The notes beneath the pieces were generated by a model. It saw only the letters and a program-made list of their open reading frames with translations. It was not told the DNA's origin and ran no database searches. A DNA stretch of 64,000 bases from an uncultured Eubacterium sp. (GTDB taxonomy: Bacteria; Bacillota; Clostridia; Lachnospirales; Lachnospiraceae), in NCBI GenBank assembly GCA_934322085.1, contig CAKRGF010000010.1, forward strand, positions 1 through 64,000. Direction: 5' to 3'. Below are positions 24,817-33,095 of the stretch, piece after piece; position 1 is the first letter of the stretch; each line of letters starts with the position of its first letter. The translations under genes were made by a program, and so were the position numbers.

Positions 24817-26346
24817 TTAATGTTTCCTTTCTTTTTTGTGGTAGACAAAACAACCAGTCGATACCAGCACGAGCGCAATGGCACCTAAGATTACGAGACG
24901 CGGTATGCGGTTTCTTTTTACCGGTAGATTTTGTCTGGGAGAACCAGGTGGCTTATAAACGCCCGTTTTGTCAATTGTGCGGGTTTTATTCTCCTGTTTC
25001 CAGGTCAGATGGCTGTTTGGGATCTCCGTTAGTATTTTGCCAGCGGCGCGGACGGTAAGTGTTACCTCTTTTCCGGAACCGGGAACAATGCTTACTGTCA
25101 GCAGTTCATCGTCTTTTAGATTCAGCGATAGAAGGTAATCAGTCGGAATCTCAAGCATAATATTGTCATAAGTAAACGGAACATAGTTTGGGTTTGATTC
25201 CGCAATTAGGTGAAGTCGTTTTCCGGATAATGAAATGCGGTTAGAACCAACTTGTTCTACTGCCTTTTTTTCACTTGCATGGGAAGTGGTGGCACTGTCC
25301 GCAGTGTCCTTTTTTGTCGATGCTGTTGTACTTGTACTATCACTGGATTTTTCTGTACTGCTTGTAATACCGGTAATCATTCCCTCTGATTTTTTGACAG
25401 AAGAAGATTTCTCCTTTTTTTTCTCGTGTGCCGTTTCTTTTTTTGGATTGGAAGAAACAACTGTCTTTTTAGAAGGAACGGATGTCGCTGGAATTATAAT
25501 TGCCGCAGTGGCGGTCGGTTTTGGTACAGCCGTGTTATTTGCGTCCTGCCCGTTGTTTGGTGTCGATATCGGTGAAGTAATCTCAAATGGGTCTTCGGAA
25601 GAAAAATCGCCGCCGTCACGGTCTCCCTCAATTGGTTTTGAAAGAACGAGGTCGCCCTTCTGCTCCAGACAAAGAATATTGGAGGTAAGGTTTTCATTTG
25701 TTAATTTTACATATAGATAGACGTCCTCTTCAAAAAAAGCGGACGATAACGTGACACCATCTGGTGTTGAACTAAAGTCTTCCGAAGATGTAATCGTTGT
25801 CCATTCTGCCTTGTCAAGCTGGGATTTGGTAAGGGCGTTTTTGGATTTTACATAAGCTCCCTTTATTGTGGAAAAATCCTTAAAATGATGTACAAAACTC
25901 AGCGTTGTGTGGTGAAATGATGTAAAGGTCGAAAAAATTTCAAACTTCTCCGGGTCAGAGATACAGACCGGGATAGTATAGGTTTCGGAATAGTTCTCTG
26001 CCAGTTGGAACATTTCTTTGTCGTATTGCAAAGTCATAGTCATTTCATAGATGCCTTCTTTTTGCACATCAACCGAGCGGGTGTCATAAGATGGTATCAG
26101 TTCCGTGCTCTCGTTTTCATTTTCGCAGACGGCGTAGAGAGGGCAATCACTGTAAGCCTGAATGATCTCGTCAAAAGAATCGGAGCCAACCGGACACATG
26201 AGCGGAGCAGATACAAGATCCAAGTCGTAAATTTCTGTAATGGTCAATTTGTCCTGTGTGGATGCCCACGCAAAAGAGACATTCCCCAAAAGCGAACTGA
26301 GAATGCCAAAAACTAGAAAATAAACAAGAATTGTTAATCTGCGCAT
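24817..26346 (-). CDS. exported membrane-anchored protein of the kinase/regulator operon
   Basis: 509 aa. N-terminal signal peptide (about residues 4-28), two strand-rich regions separated by a long Ser/Thr/Lys low-complexity linker (about 265-370), and a C-terminal membrane helix followed by a basic tail (KKERKH). It has no LPxTG motif, so it is membrane-held rather than sortase-anchored. Being between a sensor kinase and its regulator suggests an accessory sensing or surface role. Family not recognised. Confidence 0.7.
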   Translation of the reverse strand: MRRLTILVYFLVFGILSSLLGNVSFAWASTQDKLTITEIYDLDLVSAPLMCPVGSDSFDEIIQAYSDCPLYAVCENENESTELIPSYDTRSVDVQKEGIYEMTMTLQYDKEMFQLAENYSETYTIPVCISDPEKFEIFSTFTSFHHTTLSFVHHFKDFSTIKGAYVKSKNALTKSQLDKAEWTTITSSEDFSSTPDGVTLSSAFFEEDVYLYVKLTNENLTSNILCLEQKGDLVLSKPIEGDRDGGDFSSEDPFEITSPISTPNNGQDANNTAVPKPTATAAIIIPATSVPSKKTVVSSNPKKETAHEKKKEKSSSVKKSEGMITGITSSTEKSSDSTSTTASTKKDTADSATTSHASEKKAVEQVGSNRISLSGKRLHLIAESNPNYVPFTYDNIMLEIPTDYLLSLNLKDDELLTVSIVPGSGKEVTLTVRAAGKILTEIPNSHLTWKQENKTRTIDKTGVYKPPGSPRQNLPVKRNRIPRLVILGAIALVLVSTGCFVYHKKERKH

Positions 26347-26365
26347 AAAAAATGTCCTTTCTCGT

Positions 26366-27079
26366 TTACTGGTTTAACGAAAAATCTAAAAAAATTTTTT
26401 TAGCCTGCGATAAATTCCGCCGGCTAATGGGTACTTCTTCCCCGTTATCAAGGATGAAGTGGTCTTTTTCCAATTCGCTCACGTACTGTAAATTCACGAT
26501 GACTCCTTTGGAACAAAGGAAAAAACGGGAATCACTGAGTAAGGGGGCGATGGTCTTTTGAAAATTTATTGCAGAAGACTGCCGTAAAACTTTTTTTTGC
26601 AAATGAACTTCCGTTGTTCGCATGACGGAAGATAAAAAGTACAAATCCGAATAAGGAATGTACAAAGGGGTACGATCCACCATAAGAGGCAGTTTCCTCG
26701 TCTCCTGGCGGAATTTGCGTAAAAATGGGTTTAAGGTATCTTCAAGTTTATCATAAGTAAGTGGTTTAAGTAAGTAGCGAAAAGCTCCTACTTCATATCC
26801 CTCGAGTGCATATTCCCGGCTGGATGTCAAAAAGATAATTGTGCAGCTGCATCCTGCATCCAACAATCCGCGTGCTGCATCCATGCCTGTAATCTTATCC
26901 ATAAAAATATCGAGAAAGACAAGGTCAAAGGAATATCGGGAAATATCGGCCAAAAAAAGTTCACCGGATACAAATGGATAAATGGTAATGCTGATTCCGG
27001 TTAAGTCAAAAAAACGTATTAATAATTCCTGTAATAACTTTCGGTCGTCTTCATGATCGTCTACAATTGCAATATTCAT
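26366..27079 (-). CDS. LytTR family response regulator
   Basis: 237 aa. Receiver domain (1-120) with the acidic pair DD, phospho-acceptor Asp in LVFLDIFMD, Thr/Ser in FLTSS and the conserved Lys in LLKPL; LytTR DNA-binding domain (about 135-235). Likely controls its own operon and nearby surface genes. First gene of the minus-strand operon, with a good promoter 40 bp upstream. Confidence 0.92.
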   Translation of the reverse strand: MNIAIVDDHEDDRKLLQELLIRFFDLTGISITIYPFVSGELFLADISRYSFDLVFLDIFMDKITGMDAARGLLDAGCSCTIIFLTSSREYALEGYEVGAFRYLLKPLTYDKLEDTLNPFLRKFRQETRKLPLMVDRTPLYIPYSDLYFLSSVMRTTEVHLQKKVLRQSSAINFQKTIAPLLSDSRFFLCSKGVIVNLQYVSELEKDHFILDNGEEVPISRRNLSQAKKIFLDFSLNQ

Positions 27080-27118
27080 TGCTGCCTCCTATGATTTTGC
27101 GATACTTACCTATATAAA

Positions 27119-27147
27119 ATATTAACAAATCCATAAGGCAGGGTCAA
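27119..27147 (-). promoter_or_regulatory. promoter of the LytTR/kinase operon
   Basis: Minus strand TTGACC (27147-27142), 17-bp spacer, TAATAT (27124-27119). Confidence 0.75.
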
Positions 27148-27186
27148 GCAATTTTTCATGCTCTATCCACAATTTTGCAAGGTTTC

Positions 27187-27215
27187 TTGCATGATAGGGA
27201 AAGAGCCGATACAAT
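27187..27215 (+). promoter_or_regulatory. promoter of the clostripain-like gene
   Basis: TTGCAT (27187-27192), 17-bp spacer, TACAAT (27210-27215). Confidence 0.6.
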
Positions 27216-27242
27216 GAAAAAAATGAGAGAGGAGTATATAGG

Positions 27243-29168
27243 ATGAAAAGAAAAAAATATCAAAAATGGACAGCGCTGTTACTTGTTTTTAGTCTTGTTT
27301 TTTCTATGACTGGATGTGCAGATGAGGAACAGGAGAAGAAGCAGAGTTTCAGCAAAGATGATACGTGGGCGATTTATTGGTATCTTTGTGGTAGTGATTT
27401 GGAGAGTAATGCCGGTGCGGCGACGGCGGATCTTCAGGAAATGCTGCAGGTAAAACTTCCTGAAAATGTTAAAGTGGTAATTCAGACAGGAGGAGCTTCA
27501 AAGTGGCAGAATGACCAAGTAAAGGCTGACCGGATTCAGCGTTATGAGTATAGTGGGAATGAACTTACATTAAAAGATGAAGCCAAGCAGGCGAATATGG
27601 GAGATCCGGAAACATTAAAAGGTTTTCTTTCTTATGCAGAGAAAAATTATCCGGCAGATCATAAGATGCTGTTATTCTGGAATCACGGCGGCGGAAGTGT
27701 GAGCGGAGTTTCCTTTGATGAAAATTATGAGATGGATTCTTTGGTGTTAGACGAACTTTCGGTAGTCATGAAAGATGTATATGGTGACAAAAAGCCATTT
27801 GAGGTTGTTGGTTTTGACACCTGTCTGATGGCAACGGTAGATACAGCAAATGTATTTCAGAATTACGCATCCTATATGGTAGCGTCTGAGGAGACGGAGC
27901 CGGGAAATGGATGGCTGTACAGCGGATGGTTAGGAAAACTTGCGAAAAATCCGGCTATGAACGGTGCCGAACTTGGCAAGGCAATTTGCGACAGTTTTAA
28001 ACAGGGCTGTAAAGAAGTGGGTACGGATGCGGAAATTACTCTTTCTGTTACGGACTTGTCTAAGACACCGGCCATTATTGATGCCTTGAAAAATATGGGT
28101 AAAGTCGTTTTGAAAAAGGCGGAGAAAGACTCTTCTGTATGTGCAGAATTTGCCAGAAGTGCCACGAAAGCAGAAAATTATGGTGGTAATAATGACAAAG
28201 AAGGTTATACAAACATGGTTGACTTAGGGCATTTGGCAGAGAATGCAGAAGGGCTGATTGGCGAGAGCAAAGCGCAGATTGAAAAAGCACTTTCAGATGC
28301 TATCGTATATAAAATAAACGGAAATTACCGCCGTCATGCAAGTGGACTTTCGGTTTACTATTCCTATGATGGTGATCAGGAATCGGCAGCCCGCTACCAG
28401 CAGATTGCCGCAGAGAATATTTATTCCTCCTTTGTCAATTATTCCATCGGTGCCAATGTATCCGATGAGGCATTGAGTGAAACTGGTGTCGACGAAGTAC
28501 AGGAAGTAAGCGAATTTGATGGTAACCTTGAGATGTCAATAAATGAAAATGACTATATCCAGTTGAACATTGACCCAGCAAAATTAGACAGTATTCAGAG
28601 CATTGCCTTTAATTTTGCTTATATCAGTGATGACGGAGATGCAATTGTATTTTTAGGAAAAGATAATGACTTAGAGTGTGACTGGGAGAATGGGGTATTC
28701 CAAGATAACTTCCGTGGTGTCTGGGGATCTATCAATGACAGAGAGTGTTACATGGAGTTAGTTTATGAGGGCGATGATTATAATTTGTATACCGTTCCGA
28801 TTAAATTAAATGGAGAAGACAGTTATCTGAGTGTTGCCTATGATTATGAGTCAAAAGCTTTCTATATTCTTGGTGCGACTTCCGGTTTGGATGAATCCGG
28901 ACAGGCGGCTAAAGATATGCGGCCATTGGAGAAAGGTGATAAAGTAGCCATTGTCTACTATGCACAGAGCCTGGAAGGGAATGATGAAATTCAGGAAATG
29001 CCGGACGACGAGTTTACCTGGAAGGAAAGTTATGAATTTAAGGAAAAAGACTTGCCAGATGGAAAATATGCATTTACTTATGAAGTAACAGATGTTACTG
29101 GTAAGAGTACAATGTCGGATGTTGCTTTCCTGAATTTGAAAAATGGTGAGATTAAGCCAGAGTTATAA
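27243..29168 (+). CDS. clostripain-family (C11) cysteine protease, lipoprotein
   Basis: 641 aa. Lipoprotein signal with lipobox MTGC. The C11 catalytic dyad is visible: His in LLFWNHGGGSVSG and Cys in VGFDTCLMATVD. Clostripain-type enzymes cleave after Arg (some after Lys), and several are self-activated. The C-terminal about 220 residues are a strand-rich extension with an YxYDGD start, perhaps an Ig-like or carbohydrate-binding module. Divergent from the LytTR operon and followed by a terminator. Surface-anchored proteolysis of host or self proteins is a reasonable inference. Confidence 0.9.
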   Translation: MKRKKYQKWTALLLVFSLVFSMTGCADEEQEKKQSFSKDDTWAIYWYLCGSDLESNAGAATADLQEMLQVKLPENVKVVIQTGGASKWQNDQVKADRIQRYEYSGNELTLKDEAKQANMGDPETLKGFLSYAEKNYPADHKMLLFWNHGGGSVSGVSFDENYEMDSLVLDELSVVMKDVYGDKKPFEVVGFDTCLMATVDTANVFQNYASYMVASEETEPGNGWLYSGWLGKLAKNPAMNGAELGKAICDSFKQGCKEVGTDAEITLSVTDLSKTPAIIDALKNMGKVVLKKAEKDSSVCAEFARSATKAENYGGNNDKEGYTNMVDLGHLAENAEGLIGESKAQIEKALSDAIVYKINGNYRRHASGLSVYYSYDGDQESAARYQQIAAENIYSSFVNYSIGANVSDEALSETGVDEVQEVSEFDGNLEMSINENDYIQLNIDPAKLDSIQSIAFNFAYISDDGDAIVFLGKDNDLECDWENGVFQDNFRGVWGSINDRECYMELVYEGDDYNLYTVPIKLNGEDSYLSVAYDYESKAFYILGATSGLDESGQAAKDMRPLEKGDKVAIVYYAQSLEGNDEIQEMPDDEFTWKESYEFKEKDLPDGKYAFTYEVTDVTGKSTMSDVAFLNLKNGEIKPEL

Positions 29169-29186
29169 TATAAAAAGATTTTATAG

Positions 29187-29218
29187 AAAATGCAGAAACT
29201 TTACCGTTTCTGCATTTT
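29187..29218 (+). terminator. intrinsic terminator after the clostripain-like gene
   Basis: Perfect 13-bp stem (29187-29199 with 29206-29218), 6-nt loop, then T-run. Confidence 0.93.
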
Positions 29219-29301
29219 TTTTGCCGTTTTGACAGAAAACATAGGATTTATCAATAAAGTATGTTATTTTGGGAGCACGGAATCTTTTGAGGAGGGGTTT
29301 A

Positions 29302-30048
29302 ATGAGAATTTATTTATGTGATGAATCCGCAAAAGAGCGGGCGCAGATAAAAAATTGTATTGAAAAATATCTGTGCGGCAATTATCAGGTAAGCATAAAG
29401 GAATTCGGCTCGGTTCAGCAGACATTGGCAGAGCTTCCATCAGGACCATCAAGTCTTATGATTATGAATCTTTCCGAACAAGAGATGACAGATCCGGAGA
29501 TTGTGAAACAGCTTCGGAGGAGAAAAAGTAATCAGAAATTGATTATGACAGCAACATCTGAACGCTATGCAATGGATGCTTTTTCCGTGTATGCAGATGG
29601 ATTTTTGACGAAACCGTTTTCGCAGGAGCAGGTCGACTGTGCATTGAATCGCTTTAAAAGTATGTTTTACCGTATGAAAAAAAACATATCATTTATGGTC
29701 AACCGCACAATGAAAGATTTTTGCATGGATGAGATTATCTATATGGAAACGTGTGGTCACGCGACCATGATACATACGATTGATGGTAATTTTAGGACGA
29801 ATTGTTCGTTAACCAAGGCAAAAATCAGAATCTCAGAAGAAGATGGATATTTTGTCAGCTGTGGAAAAAGTTATTATATCAATGCCAGCTATATTGAAGA
29901 TGTTACCAAAAAAGAAATTATTTTACGGGGAGGTGAACATATTTTTATTCCGATTCGTTTGCAAAGAGAACTTTGCATAAAAGTTGGAGACTATATTGCA
30001 CGAAGAGACGACAATTATGAAAAGTCCGTTGTCAAAAATGAAAGTTAA
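29302..30048 (+). CDS. LytTR family regulator with atypical receiver
   Basis: 248 aa from the ATG at 29302 (GAGGAGGGG upstream). N-terminal receiver-like domain keeps one acidic pair (CDES) and the Lys of LTKPF, but the expected phospho-acceptor Asp is Asn (MIMNLSEQE), so classic phosphotransfer is unlikely. The LytTR DNA-binding domain (about 130-235) is intact. No kinase is adjacent; it precedes a small lipoprotein and an O-antigen-ligase-like gene, which it might control. Confidence 0.85.
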   Translation: MRIYLCDESAKERAQIKNCIEKYLCGNYQVSIKEFGSVQQTLAELPSGPSSLMIMNLSEQEMTDPEIVKQLRRRKSNQKLIMTATSERYAMDAFSVYADGFLTKPFSQEQVDCALNRFKSMFYRMKKNISFMVNRTMKDFCMDEIIYMETCGHATMIHTIDGNFRTNCSLTKAKIRISEEDGYFVSCGKSYYINASYIEDVTKKEIILRGGEHIFIPIRLQRELCIKVGDYIARRDDNYEKSVVKNES

Positions 30049-30090
30049 TGATATTATCTTATAAAAAATTAAAATTTGGAGGATTAAAAA

Positions 30091-30543
30091 ATGAAAAAAG
30101 TAGTATCTGTTGTAGTAGTATTAGTAATGATGTTAAGTTTAGCAGGATGTGGTATTTCTTATGACGACATCAAAGGTGATTGGACAGCAAAGACAATCAA
30201 TGGTATGACAATTGATGAATATGCAGCATCACTTGGTGTTGATCCTAGTCAGGCAACTGTAAATGTAAATATTACAGAAGATGATAAAATGACAATGACT
30301 ACTACAAACGGCGAGACAAAATTTGATTATGAGAGACGTTCTGACGGAATTGAAGTTAAAATGGAAGGTAAAGATGAAGTTTACATGTCCATGGCATATG
30401 ACAAAGACAAGAAGACGCTCACATACAAATTAGATTTGGGAAATGGACAGACAATGGAAGTTGTTTTGGAAAAGGGAAAAGCTGATATGACACCTGTTCA
30501 GCAGGACGCTCAGACAGAAGGAGCTACTGAGGCTGTACAGTAA
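30091..30543 (+). CDS. small lipoprotein, 150 aa
   Basis: Lipobox LAGC after a hydrophobic signal; the mature part is a small beta-rich domain (DWTAKTINGMTIDEYAASLG.. repeats of strands) with a Gln/Thr/Glu-rich tail. RBS TTGGAGGA. Sits between the atypical LytTR regulator and the O-antigen-ligase-like gene, 5 bp from the latter. Family not assigned. Confidence 0.75.
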   Translation: MKKVVSVVVVLVMMLSLAGCGISYDDIKGDWTAKTINGMTIDEYAASLGVDPSQATVNVNITEDDKMTMTTTNGETKFDYERRSDGIEVKMEGKDEVYMSMAYDKDKKTLTYKLDLGNGQTMEVVLEKGKADMTPVQQDAQTEGATEAVQ

Positions 30544-30548
30544 AGATT

Positions 30549-32240
30549 ATGATGAGAAAATGGGACAAATGGATAACGTTAGCACCAATTGCCTTGGTGC
30601 TTGCGTTTCTGCCCCTCATTGTCGGCAGGATAAACAGTAAAACATATACAGAAAATGAGCCATGGCTTCCCGCAGATGCGGTTGAATCGGACTTCTTTTT
30701 GTATGGTAAATTGTTTATCCTGTTTTTTTGCTGTCTATTTATGATTGTACTTTTGGTTCGTATGCATTTTTGGCAGCAGATTTATGAGATGCCCAAATAT
30801 CTTCTTCTACCTATATTATATGGCGGTTTCGCAATTGTATCTTCTCTGCATGCGAATCATCCTTTTCTGAGTGTGCGGGGAATGACCGGCAATATGCAGG
30901 GGCTTTTCGTAATACTTTCGTATTTGGTTGTGTTTTTTTATAGCTTTTTTTGGATAAAAAAGACAGAAAATCTCTCTGTTCTGATAAAAATCCTAGGAGT
31001 CTCGATAGGGATTCTTGGAGTGATTGGTATTTCCCAGTTTTTTGAATTTGATTTATTGTCAGTAGGTTTTGTGAAAGAGTTTTTAGGCGGGAGAAAGGCA
31101 AGGGTTTCTCATTTTATATATTTGACCTTGTATCATTGGAACTATGTAGGAAGTTATGTGGCACTTCTTCTGCCAGTAACGGTGGCAATGATTGTTTATT
31201 TCCATGAGGTGGGTAAAAAGCGGGAGAGAACTTTTTGGTTCGTGCTTTTTTATCTGCTGATTTTCTGCCTTTTTGGTTCGCAGTCGCGGACCGGCACGCT
31301 TGCTGTACTGGCTTCGTTTTGCATTGGCGGCGTGAAATATCGTAACAAAGTCAGTCAGTACAAAAGGACAATTTTCTGCGTCTTTGTTTCCGCGCTTGCA
31401 ATTTTATTTTTCTGCAACTGGTATATTACAGGAGATATTTTTGGAAAATGGCAGCAAATTCGATTTTCTACCAAAGGAAGTAAAAAGTTATCTTATATTG
31501 AAACAAAGGATAACCATGTGAAAATCCGCTATAAAAAGAAAAATTATTCTTTTGTCATAGAGGGAAGTGGCAAGAATATTTCACTCAAAAAGACACCAGA
31601 TAGAAAGTGGAAGGCATTTTCATTTGAAAAGAAAGCGTTTTTGGATGGCAAAAAGACAGTCTATGGCTATCAAATGAAGTACAAAAAGAGTGTCTGGCGT
31701 TTCACCAACCAGCGTGGGGATGGAAAGTATTATTATCTTAATGCAAACGGAAAATGGGATTTGTGTATTCACGCCCAAACGGCACTGCCATCGTGGATGA
31801 ACGAGGTGGCATCGCTTCGTGGTTTTGTGTGGTCAAGAACAATACCTCTGCTAAAAGATTATGTGCTGCTTGGAGCGGGGCCCGACCAGTTTGGTTTTGT
31901 GTTCCCGCATAATGATTATGTTGCCAGATATCAATATGATTTGTTGACAACCTATTATAAAAAGCCACATAATTATTATCTTCAGATGGGAATTGAAACG
32001 GGGTGTCTTTCACTTGTTCTGATGCTTGCATTTTTTGTCATTTACTTAAAGCGAGGCTTTGCAGCAGCCAAAGGAAAGTGCCATACGCAAAAAGAATATT
32101 TTATACGGGCAATTTTGATCTCTGTCCTGGGATATCTCTTTGCCGGGATGTTTAATGATTCTATGGTGGTAATAGCGCCTGTGTTCTGGTGCCTGTTAGG
32201 ACTGGGAGCGGGTGGAGTTGATAATGTTAGGAAAAGGTAG
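30549..32240 (+). CDS. O-antigen ligase/Wzy-like polysaccharide membrane protein with inserted domain
   Basis: 563 aa. About 10-12 membrane helices; the family signature around the large loop is visible (GAGPDQFGFVFPHN and KPHNYYLQMGIETG). Such proteins polymerise or ligate polysaccharide chains at the outer face of the membrane. Between helix pairs (about residues 300-410) it carries an unusual lysine-rich, strand-like insert (RKKYNYSFVIEG-type repeats). Probably in one unit with the lipoprotein before it. Convergent with the NYN gene, 5 bp apart. Confidence 0.85.
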   Translation: MMRKWDKWITLAPIALVLAFLPLIVGRINSKTYTENEPWLPADAVESDFFLYGKLFILFFCCLFMIVLLVRMHFWQQIYEMPKYLLLPILYGGFAIVSSLHANHPFLSVRGMTGNMQGLFVILSYLVVFFYSFFWIKKTENLSVLIKILGVSIGILGVIGISQFFEFDLLSVGFVKEFLGGRKARVSHFIYLTLYHWNYVGSYVALLLPVTVAMIVYFHEVGKKRERTFWFVLFYLLIFCLFGSQSRTGTLAVLASFCIGGVKYRNKVSQYKRTIFCVFVSALAILFFCNWYITGDIFGKWQQIRFSTKGSKKLSYIETKDNHVKIRYKKKNYSFVIEGSGKNISLKKTPDRKWKAFSFEKKAFLDGKKTVYGYQMKYKKSVWRFTNQRGDGKYYYLNANGKWDLCIHAQTALPSWMNEVASLRGFVWSRTIPLLKDYVLLGAGPDQFGFVFPHNDYVARYQYDLLTTYYKKPHNYYLQMGIETGCLSLVLMLAFFVIYLKRGFAAAKGKCHTQKEYFIRAILISVLGYLFAGMFNDSMVVIAPVFWCLLGLGAGGVDNVRKR

Positions 32241-32245
32241 GAACT

Positions 32246-32923
32246 CTATTTTTTGTGTATCGCCGTCACATTTTGCGTGTAGGCCTTGTCGCAGGTGCGA
32301 AGTCCGTCGATATGTTCAAATAAATCAGGTTTGATTGGTGTACCGAGTGGATCCAGAATAAAATCAATCCCCTCACGACGTGCTAGTTTTGCGGCAGATA
32401 CAAAATCACTGTCTCCAGATATAAGGATAATCTGTTCTACTTGTTTTTTGTAAGCAAGCGAGGCAATATCCAATCCGATTTTCATATCTACCCCTTTTTG
32501 ATCTATTTCAACACAAAAATCGGTTTCTGTTAAGTTGGCAAATGTCAAACTTCCATTACATAGTTTTTTTACAATATTAGGTCTTATTGTATAATAGGCC
32601 TGTTCTTCTGCTAATTTTCCCAGGCGAACGGCTAATTTTCGTTTTTTCTTTAATTCATTCAAAAAATCGCTCATCCATGTATAAAGTTCTGTTTTGGAAA
32701 AGTCTACCTGTTTTTGCAGAAAAGGGTGATAAATTCGTTTCGAAGTTGGAGGACAATCATAATAGAATATTCTATACAAGTCATTGTTTTCACCATGTGA
32801 ATTTAAATGTCTTTTGCAGTAATTTACAAGTTCAGTTGCCCGGTCTTTTGCGGATATGTCACCGAATACTTTTTGGGCACGTCTTGTATAGAATCCTCCA
32901 TCTACTAAAATAGCTGTTTTCAT
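32246..32923 (-). CDS. NYN domain protein (putative RNase)
   Basis: 225 aa, PIN-like NYN/LabA family. Acidic metal-binding residues are in place: D of ILVDGGF, D of KGVDMKIGLDI and D of LISGDSDF. Predicted metal-dependent ribonuclease or RNA-binding protein in the cytosol. It has its own promoter and a structured 100-nt leader upstream. Confidence 0.85.
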   Translation of the reverse strand: MKTAILVDGGFYTRRAQKVFGDISAKDRATELVNYCKRHLNSHGENNDLYRIFYYDCPPTSKRIYHPFLQKQVDFSKTELYTWMSDFLNELKKKRKLAVRLGKLAEEQAYYTIRPNIVKKLCNGSLTFANLTETDFCVEIDQKGVDMKIGLDIASLAYKKQVEQIILISGDSDFVSAAKLARREGIDFILDPLGTPIKPDLFEHIDGLRTCDKAYTQNVTAIHKK

Positions 32924-32952
32924 ATATTTCTCCTTATAATAGTAAATGAAAA

Positions 32953-33028
32953 GCTCTAGGGGTCGGCCTATCTCCTATTATGAGAGGCGTACAACCTAGA
33001 GCGTTATTAACATGTAACCTTTGTTACA
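32953..33028 (-). promoter_or_regulatory. structured leader of the NYN gene
   Basis: On the minus strand, a small hairpin (TGTAAC/GTTACA, 33028-33013) then an 8-bp outer stem GCTCTAGG/CCTAGAGC (33002-32953) enclosing an internal loop and an inner stem GCCT/AGGC (32988-32966), followed by TTTTC and the RBS. It might be an attenuator or a regulatory RNA; not matched to a known riboswitch. Confidence 0.5.
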
Positions 33029-33033
33029 CTTTT

Positions 33034-33062
33034 ATACTATATGCAAATGAGGCAATTGTCAA
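33034..33062 (-). promoter_or_regulatory. promoter of the NYN gene
   Basis: Minus strand TTGACA (33062-33057), 17-bp spacer, TAGTAT (33039-33034). Confidence 0.7.
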
Positions 33063-33095
33063 TCTTTTTTTGACAATATTTTGAGAAAATATTAT

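Noticed and set aside
25235..25720. 161-aa plus-strand ORF opposite the exported protein
   Set aside because: Low-complexity shadow of the Ser/Thr linker on the other strand; no RBS and no independent support.
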